Shown piece by piece: positions 7,469 through 15,008 of a DNA stretch of 39,006 bases; the stretch's first letter is position 1, and the number at the start of each line of letters is the position of its first letter. The notes under the pieces are model-generated. The model saw nothing but the letters and a program-made list of their open reading frames with translations, made no database searches and was not told the origin of the DNA. The position numbers were made by a program, and so were the translations under genes. Source of the DNA: Terriglobia bacterium (GTDB lineage Bacteria > Acidobacteriota > Terriglobia > Bryobacterales > Bryobacteraceae); contig PSRJ01000196.1 in the NCBI GenBank assembly GCA_003175985.1, positions 1 to 39,006 of the forward strand, in the 5' to 3' direction.

Positions 7469-8317
7469 TTATTGAACCTGCACGAGAATGGACCCGGCAG
7501 AGGTGCCGTCCACTGCAAAGCGGGTGATGTACGTACCAGGGACCAGCGTCGGGACTTGGAAGTTGACCTGGTACAAGCCAGGCAGGCCGGAAACGCCGGC
7601 GTAGCTGACGGTGGCGGGCATATCGCCTAGCGTGACGCTGACATTCGCCCGCACTGGAATGGGCGATGTCGCTGCCTGCCCGGCGCGGAACGCGGGATCA
7701 ACCACGTCTCCAAGCCCAGTCCCATAAATACTCATCGCGGAGCCGGATTTCGTGCCCACGGCAACGGTATAAGGTGGCTGGACGAAGAGGGCAGTATTAA
7801 GGGCCAGGGGAAGTGTGAACTGGTTCCCCACGCACCGACCGCTCACCCGGACCTGGAGCGTCACGGTGCCCCCCTCCAGATTGAACGGCAACTGCGCCAC
7901 GATTTCAGCATTGGCGATGGCGCCGAAAACCGGGCCGTCCCGGCGCATGCCCGCATAGAGGATGGGGGCATTTACAACCACCCCGCCTGCACTGACGAGA
8001 ACCTCGGCACCGTTCAGGCTCGCCGGCCATGTCCCATCGGCCATGGGGTACGTGCTGTCGGCGGCAAGCCATGAACCCATAATGGAGACCAGTTCGCCGG
8101 ACGACACCGGGCCGGAAGGCTCCATCCCCGACGTGAAATTGGGGTTAATGCCGCTTGTGAAGGGTTGGCGGGTTACGAAATTCGCCACGCTCGTAATGAC
8201 CGCGCCGCCACCCGGAACGGCGGGAGCGACTGGCGAAGAACATGGGGGCAGGCTCTGGGCGTTGAACTGGGTGCAAAAGAGCGCGAAAGCAAACAGCGGT
8301 AATCTGAACGAGAGCAT
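7469..8317 (-). CDS. Secreted protein with Solibacter-type C-terminal domain (TIGR03437-like)
   Basis: This 282-aa protein has a signal peptide (MLSFRLPLFAFALFCTQFNAQS). Its C-terminal 200 residues carry the hallmark pattern of a domain widespread in Solibacter proteins: SGELVSIMGSWL, the NGAEVLVSAGGVVVNAPILY segment, IYGTGLGD and GLPGLYQVNFQVP. In that lineage the domain usually ends larger exported proteins with IPT/TIG-like or repeat domains; here it stands nearly alone. The start is well supported by TAGGAGGATCC upstream of the ATG. The gene is divergent from the XRE regulator at 8453 and shares the AT-rich palindromic intergenic region, so that regulator may control it. This gene is the best lineage marker in the window. 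Confidence 0.85.
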   Translation of the reverse strand: MLSFRLPLFAFALFCTQFNAQSLPPCSSPVAPAVPGGGAVITSVANFVTRQPFTSGINPNFTSGMEPSGPVSSGELVSIMGSWLAADSTYPMADGTWPASLNGAEVLVSAGGVVVNAPILYAGMRRDGPVFGAIANAEIVAQLPFNLEGGTVTLQVRVSGRCVGNQFTLPLALNTALFVQPPYTVAVGTKSGSAMSIYGTGLGDVVDPAFRAGQAATSPIPVRANVSVTLGDMPATVSYAGVSGLPGLYQVNFQVPTLVPGTYITRFAVDGTSAGSILVQVQ

Positions 8318-8365
8318 CTCGGATCCTCCTAAACGTGAGCAATCCCGCCGGCTTTGGGCCGTCGA

Positions 8366-8398
8366 TTGTCATAATATATTATGTCTCACTATATTATG
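8366..8398. promoter_or_regulatory. AT-rich palindromic operator overlapping a promoter
   Basis: A perfect 14-bp palindrome CATAATATATTATG (8370-8383) is followed by a second copy of its half, TATATTATG (8390-8398), 15 bases on. A plausible promoter overlaps it: TTGTCA (8366-8371), an 18-base spacer and TATATT (8390-8395), reading toward the XRE gene at 8453. The AT-richness is striking in this GC-rich setting. It is a likely autoregulatory operator for the adjacent XRE protein and may also act on the divergent gene at 8317. Confidence 0.6.
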
Positions 8399-8452
8399 CC
8401 ACTAAATTTTATGTAGTCATTTGCTCTGCCGCTGTCGCAGCATCTCGTATAG

Positions 8453-8785
8453 ATGGAGCGGCATGCGAAGAACAAGACCCTGACGCCCGAGGAGGCTTTT
8501 GCCAAAGCCCTTCGGGAGATTCGGACTGAACGGGGGTTTTCCCAGGAAAACCTCGGGTTCGAGAGCGGCTACCACCGGACGTACATGAGCATGTTGGAGC
8601 GGGGCAAGGTGAATCCGTCACTTCGGACGATACTGAGCCTTGCGGCCGTTTTGGACATTCCGGCGGTGGAGATCGTCCGCCGCGTTGAGGCGCATCTGGG
8701 CCGCCGCTGGAAACGCGAGCCCGCAAAGACTGTTTCGAGGCGACGCCGCGGTCCGAACTCCTCGCCGAATCATGGAGAATCCTAA
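8453..8785 (+). CDS. XRE-family helix-turn-helix regulator
   Basis: This 110-aa protein has one HTH_3/XRE domain at about residues 15-70: FAKALREIRTERGFSQENLG, then YHRTYMSMLERGKVNPSL and SLAAVLDIPAVEIV. The C-terminal 30 residues are strongly basic (RRWKREPAKT, SRRRRG) and may add non-specific DNA affinity. It is probably a dimeric repressor of its own promoter, given the palindrome directly upstream. It is followed by a terminator, so it is transcribed on its own. Confidence 0.88.
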   Translation: MERHAKNKTLTPEEAFAKALREIRTERGFSQENLGFESGYHRTYMSMLERGKVNPSLRTILSLAAVLDIPAVEIVRRVEAHLGRRWKREPAKTVSRRRRGPNSSPNHGES

Positions 8786-8914
8786 GCTCCGAACCGCGTT
8801 CGCAAGAAGGGCCGCCATTTCGTCCACACCTTTCCCACAGGACGTGAGAATGCGGAATGCTTTAATGAAGGAATACTCTCGCTCGTCCTTCGTGCTCCAC
8901 GGTTTTTTATCGTG

Positions 8915-8939
8915 AACTTGCCGGCCCCGGCAAGTTTTT
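8915..8939 (+). terminator. Rho-independent terminator
   Basis: AACTTGCC / GGCAAGTT stem around GGCCCC, followed by TTTC. It lies 130 bases after the XRE gene and separates it from the next operon. Confidence 0.8.
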
Positions 8940-9010
8940 CAGTCTGGTACCCGCACACCCGGTCGGTAGGATGAGAACTAAAGCGGCAACGCTCAAAAAT
9001 CCCTCCCACC

Positions 9011-9370
9011 GTGCCTTATCAGCCGTTACCCAATTACCTCCGGACCTATCGCCGACGCGCGGGCTTTTCCCAGGACGAGGTCGCGCTGCTTCTTGGCGCC
9101 ACCTCGGGGACGAAGGTCAGCCGGTACGAGAACTTCAGCCGTATCCCTTCGGTGCGGGCTGTCTTCGGTTATCAAGCGATTTTCCGCGTGCCCTCAAGCG
9201 AGCTTTTCGCCGGAGCCTACCAGGACGTCCAGCGGCAAGTCATCGTGCGCGCCGGGCAGCTTATCAAAATCCTCGATGAGACCGCGGATGATGCAATCAC
9301 CTCGCGGAAGATCGCACTTCTGCGCTCCATTGTCGAGGGAGAAATGGACGTTCATGAACCGCTGCCATGA
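9011..9370 (+). CDS. XRE-family helix-turn-helix protein
   Basis: This 119-aa protein carries an HTH near the N-terminus: LRTYRRRAGFSQDEVALLLG, SGTKVSRYENFSRIPSV. This resembles XRE domains found with nuclease or replication genes on mobile elements. The C-terminal half (LIKILDETADDAITSRKIAL) is helical and may dimerise. GTG start; no strong ribosome binding site. Its TGA lies within the ATGA that starts the first RuvC-like gene, so translation is probably coupled. It may regulate the nuclease-primase operon downstream. Confidence 0.82.
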   Translation: MPYQPLPNYLRTYRRRAGFSQDEVALLLGATSGTKVSRYENFSRIPSVRAVFGYQAIFRVPSSELFAGAYQDVQRQVIVRAGQLIKILDETADDAITSRKIALLRSIVEGEMDVHEPLP

Positions 9371-9963
9371 TTGCGACCCCCTTCCGCCGGGTTCTTGGCA
9401 TCGACCCTGCGACCCGCAGCATTGGATTCGCTGTCCTGGAAGGTCCACACCATCTTATCGACTGGGGGACCAGAACGACCGGGAACGCGAACTCAGGCCG
9501 CGCGCTTGAGGCCGTTGCAAGCCTCATCGCCCGTTTTCAACCGCAAATTGTCGCTCTTGAAGACCCGATTTCGCGAGGCTCACGTCGGTGCCAGCGGATG
9601 AGAACGCTTCTTGATCAAATCGCCTCCGAGGCTCCGGCAAGTGTTCGCGTCCTTCGGGTCCCGATGCATCGGCTGCGCTCACTGCCTGCCCTCGCCGGCA
9701 AAAAGAACAAATTCGAGCGCGCCCATGCCCTAGCCCGACTATTCCCGGAGCTTGAGCTCCGCCTACCACGATACCGGAAGCCCTGGATGAGCGAAGACGA
9801 GCGGGTCAACCTCTTTGACGCGCTGGCACTTGCCCTGGCCTCCTTTTCCGAAGAAGCTACAAAGGTCGAACAAAACTGTAATCCAGGCGTAAATGGCTCG
9901 ACGTGGCAGGCGCACCCTGGCGATACATCCCGGAACGCGGGAGATGGGCATTGCCGTCCTTGA
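9367..9963 (+). CDS. RuvC-like RNase H-fold nuclease
   Basis: This 198-aa protein looks like a RuvC/YqgF-type RNase H-fold nuclease. Strand 1 is VLGIDPATRSIGFAVLEG with the first acidic residue at D13. A second acid lies in IVALEDP (E65). A C-terminal helix, ERVNLFDALALALA, supplies D151. RuvC-type enzymes resolve Holliday junctions or cut branched DNA. The start overlaps the XRE gene stop (ATGA) and the end overlaps the next gene by about 70 bases. The last 35 residues, encoded by the overlap, are probably a disordered tail. The host's own ruvC would be elsewhere, so this is an element-borne nuclease, probably used in replication or recombination of the element. Confidence 0.75.
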   Translation: MIATPFRRVLGIDPATRSIGFAVLEGPHHLIDWGTRTTGNANSGRALEAVASLIARFQPQIVALEDPISRGSRRCQRMRTLLDQIASEAPASVRVLRVPMHRLRSLPALAGKKNKFERAHALARLFPELELRLPRYRKPWMSEDERVNLFDALALALASFSEEATKVEQNCNPGVNGSTWQAHPGDTSRNAGDGHCRP

Positions 9964-10423
9964 GGGTGGGCGACTGATCTACCACGCTGTGGAAGTCCTC
10001 CGGCACGCGCCAGCGAGACGGAAAGTCCTGGCGGCCGGAGCCGCAAGGTTTCGCCGCTACGTTCGTGACTTCCGGCCCGCTGTGGTCGCGATTGAGGTAT
10101 CACCCTTCGCCACGCGGCAGAAAAGCGTCCTCCACGCACTCGCCACACTGATAGCAACGATTGCGAAAAGGGAAAAGGTGCGAACGGTCCAGTTCGCGTC
10201 TTCAACCGTGAAGTCGCGCATTTGCCGGAACGGGTATGCGGACAAGGCTGAGGTCGCTAAGACAATCGCGGCGCGTTTCCCGGAACTTAAAGCCTACCTG
10301 CGGCAGGACCGCAAATGGAAGGACCGGTTCCAGTCGAACCGCTTCGATGCGATCGCACTGGCGCTTTTCGCGAAGGAGACCTTACGGAAGTCAACTGCAA
10401 AGAAGTGCGGGACGGCTCGATAA
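9893..10423 (+). CDS. Second RuvC-like protein, first catalytic Asp replaced by His
   Basis: This 176-aa paralogue of the preceding protein has the same layout: LAIHPGTREMGIAVLEGG, VVAIEVSPFA (E68), and NRFDAIALALFA (D152) at the C-terminal helix. The residue aligned with D13 of the neighbour is His12, so the usual first metal ligand is changed. It may be a catalytically altered or inactive partner that forms a heterodimer with the upstream protein, or a nuclease with different metal use. RuvC enzymes act as dimers, which makes the heterodimer idea reasonable but unproven. It is read in an operon with the XRE gene, its paralogue and the primase. Confidence 0.7.
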   Translation: MARRGRRTLAIHPGTREMGIAVLEGGRLIYHAVEVLRHAPARRKVLAAGAARFRRYVRDFRPAVVAIEVSPFATRQKSVLHALATLIATIAKREKVRTVQFASSTVKSRICRNGYADKAEVAKTIAARFPELKAYLRQDRKWKDRFQSNRFDAIALALFAKETLRKSTAKKCGTAR

Positions 10424-10501
10424 CTGCCGAATGCGGCAAGCTTCCCTGTCTTCGCGCCGCCTCACGCCCGGCCTAGTATTTGCGCCTGGAGAGTTCTTGA
10501 C

Positions 10502-11557
10502 ATGAAAACAAACGGCAAGAAACCTGATTTAGCACGGATTAAGAAGGCGGTGTCGTTTCCGGATCTCATGACCCGGTACGGATTCCAACTCAAAGCCCAA
10601 GGCGGCGGGAGTTTCCGCGGCAAGTGTCCGCTCCCGACCCACACGAGGGAGACTGACGACAATTCGTTTACGGCAGCTTTGAAAGAGAGCGGTTGGGTGT
10701 GGGACTGTTTTTCCAATTCCTGCATCGCCAATCGCGGTGGCAAGAAGGGCGGCAACATGCTGGATTTCGTGATGGCCATGGAGAAGGATTCGAGTCTCTT
10801 TCGCATTGGCACAAAACTCAACGACTGGTTTGGCCTCAACGCCTGGCTTATAAACGGGCAGGGGGCAACTACAGCGGAAAGCAAACCTCAGGCCCGGTCG
10901 GCGGCAACAGAATCGCAGCCGCGCCCGGCGGAGAAGCCGGTCGATACGGCCGCAGCTTCCGAAACGGAGCCCGGCGAAAACAAGCCTCTCGGCTTCCGGC
11001 TTCAGCACATCGATTTCAAGCACCCCTATCTGGCCCAGCGCGGCATTACACCCGAGACGGCGGAATACTTCGGCGTCGGCTACTTCCCCGGCAACTCCAA
11101 GCTCCTTAAAGGCAGAATCGTCTTCCCGATATGGAATGCCCGTGGGGAGGGGAATCCCGTGGCCTATGCGGGACGCTCGATTGATGGCTCGGAGCCAAAA
11201 TACGTCTTTCCGCCCGGCTTCAAGAAGTCGCTGGAACTCTGGAACCTGCACAGGATTCCGGAAGCGGCAGATCACGTCATTGTTCTGGAGGGATTGTTCT
11301 CGGTCATGCGCTTCCACCAAGCGGGCATCCGCAATGTGGTATCGCTTATGGGAAGTTCCGCTTCAGAGGAGCAGATTCGGGTGCTCGCGGCGTTCTCCTG
11401 CGTCACGTTGTGCTTGGACCCGGACGAAGCCGGCAGAGCGGCCACTGCGGCCCTTCTGCAACCGATAGCCCGTCTGACGCACGTTCGAGCGCTGGAGTTG
11501 CCCGGCCAGGCTGATGAACTGGAGCCGGAGACTATCAGGAAACTGCTGGCGATTTAG
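10502..11557 (+). CDS. DNA primase-like protein (CHC2 zinc finger and TOPRIM)
   Basis: This 351-aa protein has an N-terminal CHC2-type zinc finger (C42, H47, C69, C74; KCPLPTH and DCFSNSC) as in DnaG. A linker rich in Pro, Ala and Glu follows (about 120-160). The C-terminal part contains a DnaG-like catalytic-core segment and a TOPRIM fold: HVIVLEGLFSVM with E263, and LCLDPDEAGR with D306 and D308. It lacks the large helicase-binding C-terminus of chromosomal DnaG, as expected for element-encoded primases. It probably primes replication of the excised or transferred element. It is the last gene of the 9011 operon and is followed by a hairpin terminator. Confidence 0.85.
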   Translation: MKTNGKKPDLARIKKAVSFPDLMTRYGFQLKAQGGGSFRGKCPLPTHTRETDDNSFTAALKESGWVWDCFSNSCIANRGGKKGGNMLDFVMAMEKDSSLFRIGTKLNDWFGLNAWLINGQGATTAESKPQARSAATESQPRPAEKPVDTAAASETEPGENKPLGFRLQHIDFKHPYLAQRGITPETAEYFGVGYFPGNSKLLKGRIVFPIWNARGEGNPVAYAGRSIDGSEPKYVFPPGFKKSLELWNLHRIPEAADHVIVLEGLFSVMRFHQAGIRNVVSLMGSSASEEQIRVLAAFSCVTLCLDPDEAGRAATAALLQPIARLTHVRALELPGQADELEPETIRKLLAI

Positions 11558-11569
11558 AGGTCTTGGAAA

Positions 11570-11603
11570 AACCCCGCCCCCAAAAAGGGCGGGGTTCCTA
11601 TTT
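11570..11603 (+). terminator. Hairpin terminator after the primase gene
   Basis: A 10-bp GC-rich stem (AACCCCGCCC / GGGCGGGGTT) closes a 7-base loop. The following tract is only moderately T-rich (CCTATTT). The hairpin begins 13 bases after the primase stop. Confidence 0.75.
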
Positions 11604-11902
11604 GGTTGCCGAGCCTGTTCGACAGATCGAGGAGTGAGAATCCCTTGACAACCTGAAGGAGGTGAAGTCACAGTGTTCCGGTGACGGAGGGTCTGAAAGA
11701 AGCGTGGAGCGAACGTGCGAGCCGATTTTACAGGCATACGGTGCCGGGGCGAGCGGGAATATGATCGCGAAGCCCATTTCCATCAAGGGCCACAAAGCGA
11801 TTGATATGTGAGGGGGGCGACTCATGAGCGGCAGGGCGGGCCGCTCCATATACTTCAAACTTTTCAGAGGATGTTGGCAGAGAACAGGCACAAGATGTGC
11901 AA
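11604..11902. other. Intergenic region before the cargo operon
   Basis: About 300 bases with no convincing gene. It contains an AAGGAGG at about 11657 followed by only very short frames (3 and 27 codons) and a 16-codon ORF near 11761. This may be the junction where the lower-GC cargo operon was inserted. Confidence 0.35.
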
Positions 11903-11932
11903 TTGCCATGAACCGTGACGGTAATGTATAAT
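11903..11932 (+). promoter_or_regulatory. Strong sigma-70-type promoter of the cargo operon
   Basis: TTGCCA (11903-11908), an 18-base spacer and TATAAT (11927-11932) preceded by TG as in extended -10 promoters. It lies 45 bases before the first cargo gene. It is the best-matching promoter I see in the window. Confidence 0.7.
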
Positions 11933-11977
11933 TCTCGGCAAATCGACTTCTTCTTATGTGTTCGGAAATCGGAAGCA

Positions 11978-12364
11978 ATGATTCTAAACTTTTGGACGAC
12001 TGACCCTGGAATTCGCGTGGTGATCCAATATGTGCATTGGTTGCGCAAGAAACAGGGGATTAAGCCCACGATGGGCAGGAAAACTGAGCCTTCGTGTGAA
12101 GGCGCTGGCGAGTTTCGAAACTTGTTATATTGTCAGCTTCTCACGACGCCAGAGTTCGAAGACGGTTGGCAGGCGTTATGTACCGGAGGACGGCCCGATG
12201 CGGTGATCATTGATGGGTTGGTGAGGCAGATCGAGTGTGATTTTCCCGAAGCGTCACGTGAGCGGTATGGCGCCAAGACAGAGCCTGAACTTCAGTCTAT
12301 TGCTGATTCTTTAGCTCTCTACCGCGACTTACATCGACTGCTTGTCCCCCCTTCTTCTCTCTGA
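11978..12364 (+). CDS. Hypothetical protein, first gene of the carbamoyltransferase operon
   Basis: A 128-aa protein with no family that I recognise. It begins MILNFWTTDPGIRVVIQYVH, has a central EGAGEFRNLLYCQLLTTPEF segment and a helical C-terminus (ELQSIADSLALYRDLHRLLV). It has no signal peptide or membrane segment. The frame is open further upstream (ATG at 11915), but that would start inside the promoter, so the ATG at 11978, after CGGAAG, is preferred. It ends 19 bases before the nucleotidyltransferase gene and is the first product of the operon, so it may be a regulator, sensor or small partner of the pathway. Confidence 0.6.
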   Translation: MILNFWTTDPGIRVVIQYVHWLRKKQGIKPTMGRKTEPSCEGAGEFRNLLYCQLLTTPEFEDGWQALCTGGRPDAVIIDGLVRQIECDFPEASRERYGAKTEPELQSIADSLALYRDLHRLLVPPSSL

Positions 12365-12383
12365 GAGTCATCGGAGAAAAATA

Positions 12384-13181
12384 ATGTTACCCGACCTGAC
12401 CGTTATCATCCCTGCGGCCGGTAAAGGCAAGCGCATGCAGAATCTCTTTCCAGGTAGACCTAAAGCCCTTTTGCCACTGCGAGGAAAGCCCATGCTCTTA
12501 CACCTCATAGCTGCCGTCCAGGAATCAAGAGTCTCCAATCGAATCATAGTAGTTACGGCCCCGCTTGCCACAAACGTTTTTCGCCGAGAGCTTCCTGAGC
12601 ACCCTATAACCTATGCGACACAAGATCTTCCTCTTGGGACTGGCCATGCTGTATTGTCCGCTATGCCGTACGTTCCTCCCAAATCGGATACGGTGTTGGT
12701 GCTCTATGCCGACCAGCCGTTAATCTCGTCATCTACAATAGGATTGCTCGCAAGAGCCCATCACGATCACGGTGCGTTGGTAACAATGCTTACGGTGAAA
12801 CTCAGAGATTTCGACGACTGGCGCGTCGCATTTCGCGATTGGGGAAGGATTGTGCGCAGTGCTGACGGCTCATTCTCAAGGTGCGTGGAACTTGCCGATT
12901 CCACGTCGGAAGAACGATTAATTACCGAAGTCAATCCGGGTATTTATTGTTTCAATGTAACATGGCTCCGCTCGGAACTTCAAGCTCTTAAGCCTCACAA
13001 CGCCCAGGGCGAATTGTATCTCACCGATGTCCTCGCCGAGGCGGCCAATCTTAGGCGCCTCCGAACGGTTCCTTTACCCGAAGCGCGGGAGGTTCTGGGT
13101 GTCAATACACCAGAACAGTTACTTGTTCTTGAAGCTACTTACGATGATTTGAGCTCTAAACATGACTCAATCAGAGAGTAA
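12384..13181 (+). CDS. Sugar-phosphate nucleotidyltransferase (GlmU N-terminal type)
   Basis: This 265-aa protein is a stand-alone nucleotidyltransferase of the GlmU/GT-A-like fold. The nucleotide loop is IIPAAGKGKRM (about residues 8-18), with PKALLPLRGKPML next. A QDLPLGTGHAV segment matches the uridine-binding motif of GlmU. YADQPL supplies the metal-binding Asp region, and EVNPGIYCFN corresponds to the GlmU-like product-binding stretch. GlmU makes UDP-GlcNAc from GlcNAc-1-phosphate and UTP; the C-terminal left-handed beta-helix acetyltransferase of GlmU is absent. It could activate a sugar or sugar-like phosphate for the downstream carbamoyltransferase and deacetylase. TCGGAG precedes the ATG. 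Confidence 0.85.
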   Translation: MLPDLTVIIPAAGKGKRMQNLFPGRPKALLPLRGKPMLLHLIAAVQESRVSNRIIVVTAPLATNVFRRELPEHPITYATQDLPLGTGHAVLSAMPYVPPKSDTVLVLYADQPLISSSTIGLLARAHHDHGALVTMLTVKLRDFDDWRVAFRDWGRIVRSADGSFSRCVELADSTSEERLITEVNPGIYCFNVTWLRSELQALKPHNAQGELYLTDVLAEAANLRRLRTVPLPEAREVLGVNTPEQLLVLEATYDDLSSKHDSIRE

Positions 13182-13229
13182 ACCTGCCATCGGAACTTGG
13201 TAGGCCGAGACGTGTCGAAGGGAGGGTTC

Positions 13230-14996
13230 ATGACATCAGCAGTGGCGCCGTCAAACGGGAGCGGCTTCTTCTTGGGGATTTTCGAAGGAAATTTCGATCC
13301 TGCAGTTGCCCTTGTGCACAAAGGGAAGCTCGTCGCCTACTCAGAAGAGGAAAGGCATATTAGAGTCAAACATGCTTATCGAGTTTATCCAATCGAATCG
13401 CTCAAATTTTGCCTTAAGACCGCGGGCATTGCTTTATCCGATGTCGAGGCCGTCGGGATTAACTGGAACATGACGGCCCATGCGGACGGCACAATGGCGA
13501 CGTTCTTCGACGAAATGAAAACGAAGTGGAAGGTTGATCCTCGCACAATCTCGTGGCAAAGAGACGTTTTGCGGCGCTACCACCCTGTCTTCTATCGCGC
13601 GCACCACGAGTATCACTGGCGGCGTGAGTTTGGGGAACTTTCATTTCCTCCATTACAGGAAATTCCACATCATTACACCCACGCCTTTCATGCCTGCATG
13701 CAATCTCCTTTTGACCGATCCCTTGTGGTCACAATAGACGGCTCGGGTGACCAACACTGTACAGTGTTATGGCGCCATGTTTCAGATGTGATCGAACCGA
13801 TTTACGTGATTACGATGCCGCATTCGCTTGGATGGTTTTACGCTGCGTTTACTGAGTACCTAGGTTTCAGGGCATACGACGGCGAGTACAAGGTAATGGG
13901 TCTCGCTGCATATGGTTCGCCAGATTCGGTTTTACAAGCTCAAGTCGGGACGGTTTTATTTCCTTCACCTGATGGCGTGGGCTATGAACTCGATCCAACT
14001 GCCATCCACTATGGTGAGCGGACTTACTCCGATCGCTTTACCGATATTCTTGTCGATCGTATTCATCAGCCGCCTCGAATACCAGATGAGAAGATCACTC
14101 AGTGGCATGAGAATCTTGCCTTCGCGGTTCAGGACGCACTAGAGCGAGCGGTAATTCGCTTGGTGCGCTGGGGGATTAGAGAGACTGGAATCAAAAACAT
14201 TTGCGTCGGTGGGGGTGTCGGCCACAATGTCAAACTCAACAGCACCATATTCGAACTTACTGAGGTCGATGATGTATTCGCTCAGCCCCTATGTAATGAC
14301 GCTGGCGGCGCGGCCGGTGCAGCCTTGGCAACTTGCTTTAGAAAGACAGGAATCAGGCCAGAGCGACTCCAAACTCTCGCCCTCGGGCGTCAGGAAACGA
14401 ACGATGAAATCGAAACCGTGCTGAAGCTGACAGGTGCCTCCTATCACCGGGCACCTGACATTTGCAGCGTTGTGGCTAAAGAGCTCGCGGAAGGACGTAT
14501 CGTCGGCTGGTTTCAAGGTCGTATGGAGGGCGGCCCCCGTGCATTGGGCCAAAGAAGTATACTTGCAGACCCACGTCGCGCCGAGAATCGCGACCGAGTT
14601 AATGCCATTATCAAATTTCGGGAATACTGGCGTCCGTTTTGTCCCTCGATGCCTTTTGAGGTAGCTGGCCGGTACCTTCAATCTTCTACGGATGCTCCTT
14701 TCATGGTTATCGCATTCCGAGCCACAGAAGAATTGCGGCGAGATGCCCCGGCAATCGTACATGTTGATGGCACCTGCCGGGTCCAACTTGTGAAGCAGTC
14801 GATTTTGCCAAAGTTCCATAGACTATTGACTGAGTTCGATCGTATTACCGGCGTGCCAGTTATTCTAAATACTTCCTTCAATGTCAAGGGCGAGCCTATT
14901 GTGTGTTCGATTCATGACGCTTTGAGGACATTTTGGTCCACGGGTTTAGATGTGCTAGCTGCGGAAGACTTCCTAGTAAAAAAGCCATGCTCGTAG
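13230..14996 (+). CDS. Carbamoyltransferase (NodU/TobZ/CmcH family)
   Basis: This 588-aa full-length protein has both domains of the family. The N-terminal Kae1-like domain shows FFLGIFEGNFDPAVALVHKG, YSEEERHIRVKHAY, IPHHYTHAFHAC and VVTIDGSGD, which bind carbamoyl-adenylate and metal. The C-terminal domain shows GRMEGGPRALGQRSILADPR, FREYWRPFCPSM and LNTSFNVKGEPIV. Family members transfer a carbamoyl group from carbamoyl phosphate, via an adenylate, to a hydroxyl on sugars, nodulation factors or antibiotics; phage homologues are associated with modified nucleobases. The start has GAAGGGAGGG 4 bases upstream. It sits between the nucleotidyltransferase and the deacetylase, suggesting carbamoylation of an activated amino sugar or nucleotide. 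The true substrate is unknown. Confidence 0.9.
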   Translation: MTSAVAPSNGSGFFLGIFEGNFDPAVALVHKGKLVAYSEEERHIRVKHAYRVYPIESLKFCLKTAGIALSDVEAVGINWNMTAHADGTMATFFDEMKTKWKVDPRTISWQRDVLRRYHPVFYRAHHEYHWRREFGELSFPPLQEIPHHYTHAFHACMQSPFDRSLVVTIDGSGDQHCTVLWRHVSDVIEPIYVITMPHSLGWFYAAFTEYLGFRAYDGEYKVMGLAAYGSPDSVLQAQVGTVLFPSPDGVGYELDPTAIHYGERTYSDRFTDILVDRIHQPPRIPDEKITQWHENLAFAVQDALERAVIRLVRWGIRETGIKNICVGGGVGHNVKLNSTIFELTEVDDVFAQPLCNDAGGAAGAALATCFRKTGIRPERLQTLALGRQETNDEIETVLKLTGASYHRAPDICSVVAKELAEGRIVGWFQGRMEGGPRALGQRSILADPRRAENRDRVNAIIKFREYWRPFCPSMPFEVAGRYLQSSTDAPFMVIAFRATEELRRDAPAIVHVDGTCRVQLVKQSILPKFHRLLTEFDRITGVPVILNTSFNVKGEPIVCSIHDALRTFWSTGLDVLAAEDFLVKKPCS

Positions 14997-15008
14997 GAGA
15001 TAGCGATT

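Noticed and set aside
11598-11978. 126-codon minus-strand frame
   Set aside because: It covers the promoter of the cargo operon and has no ribosome binding site or recognisable motif.
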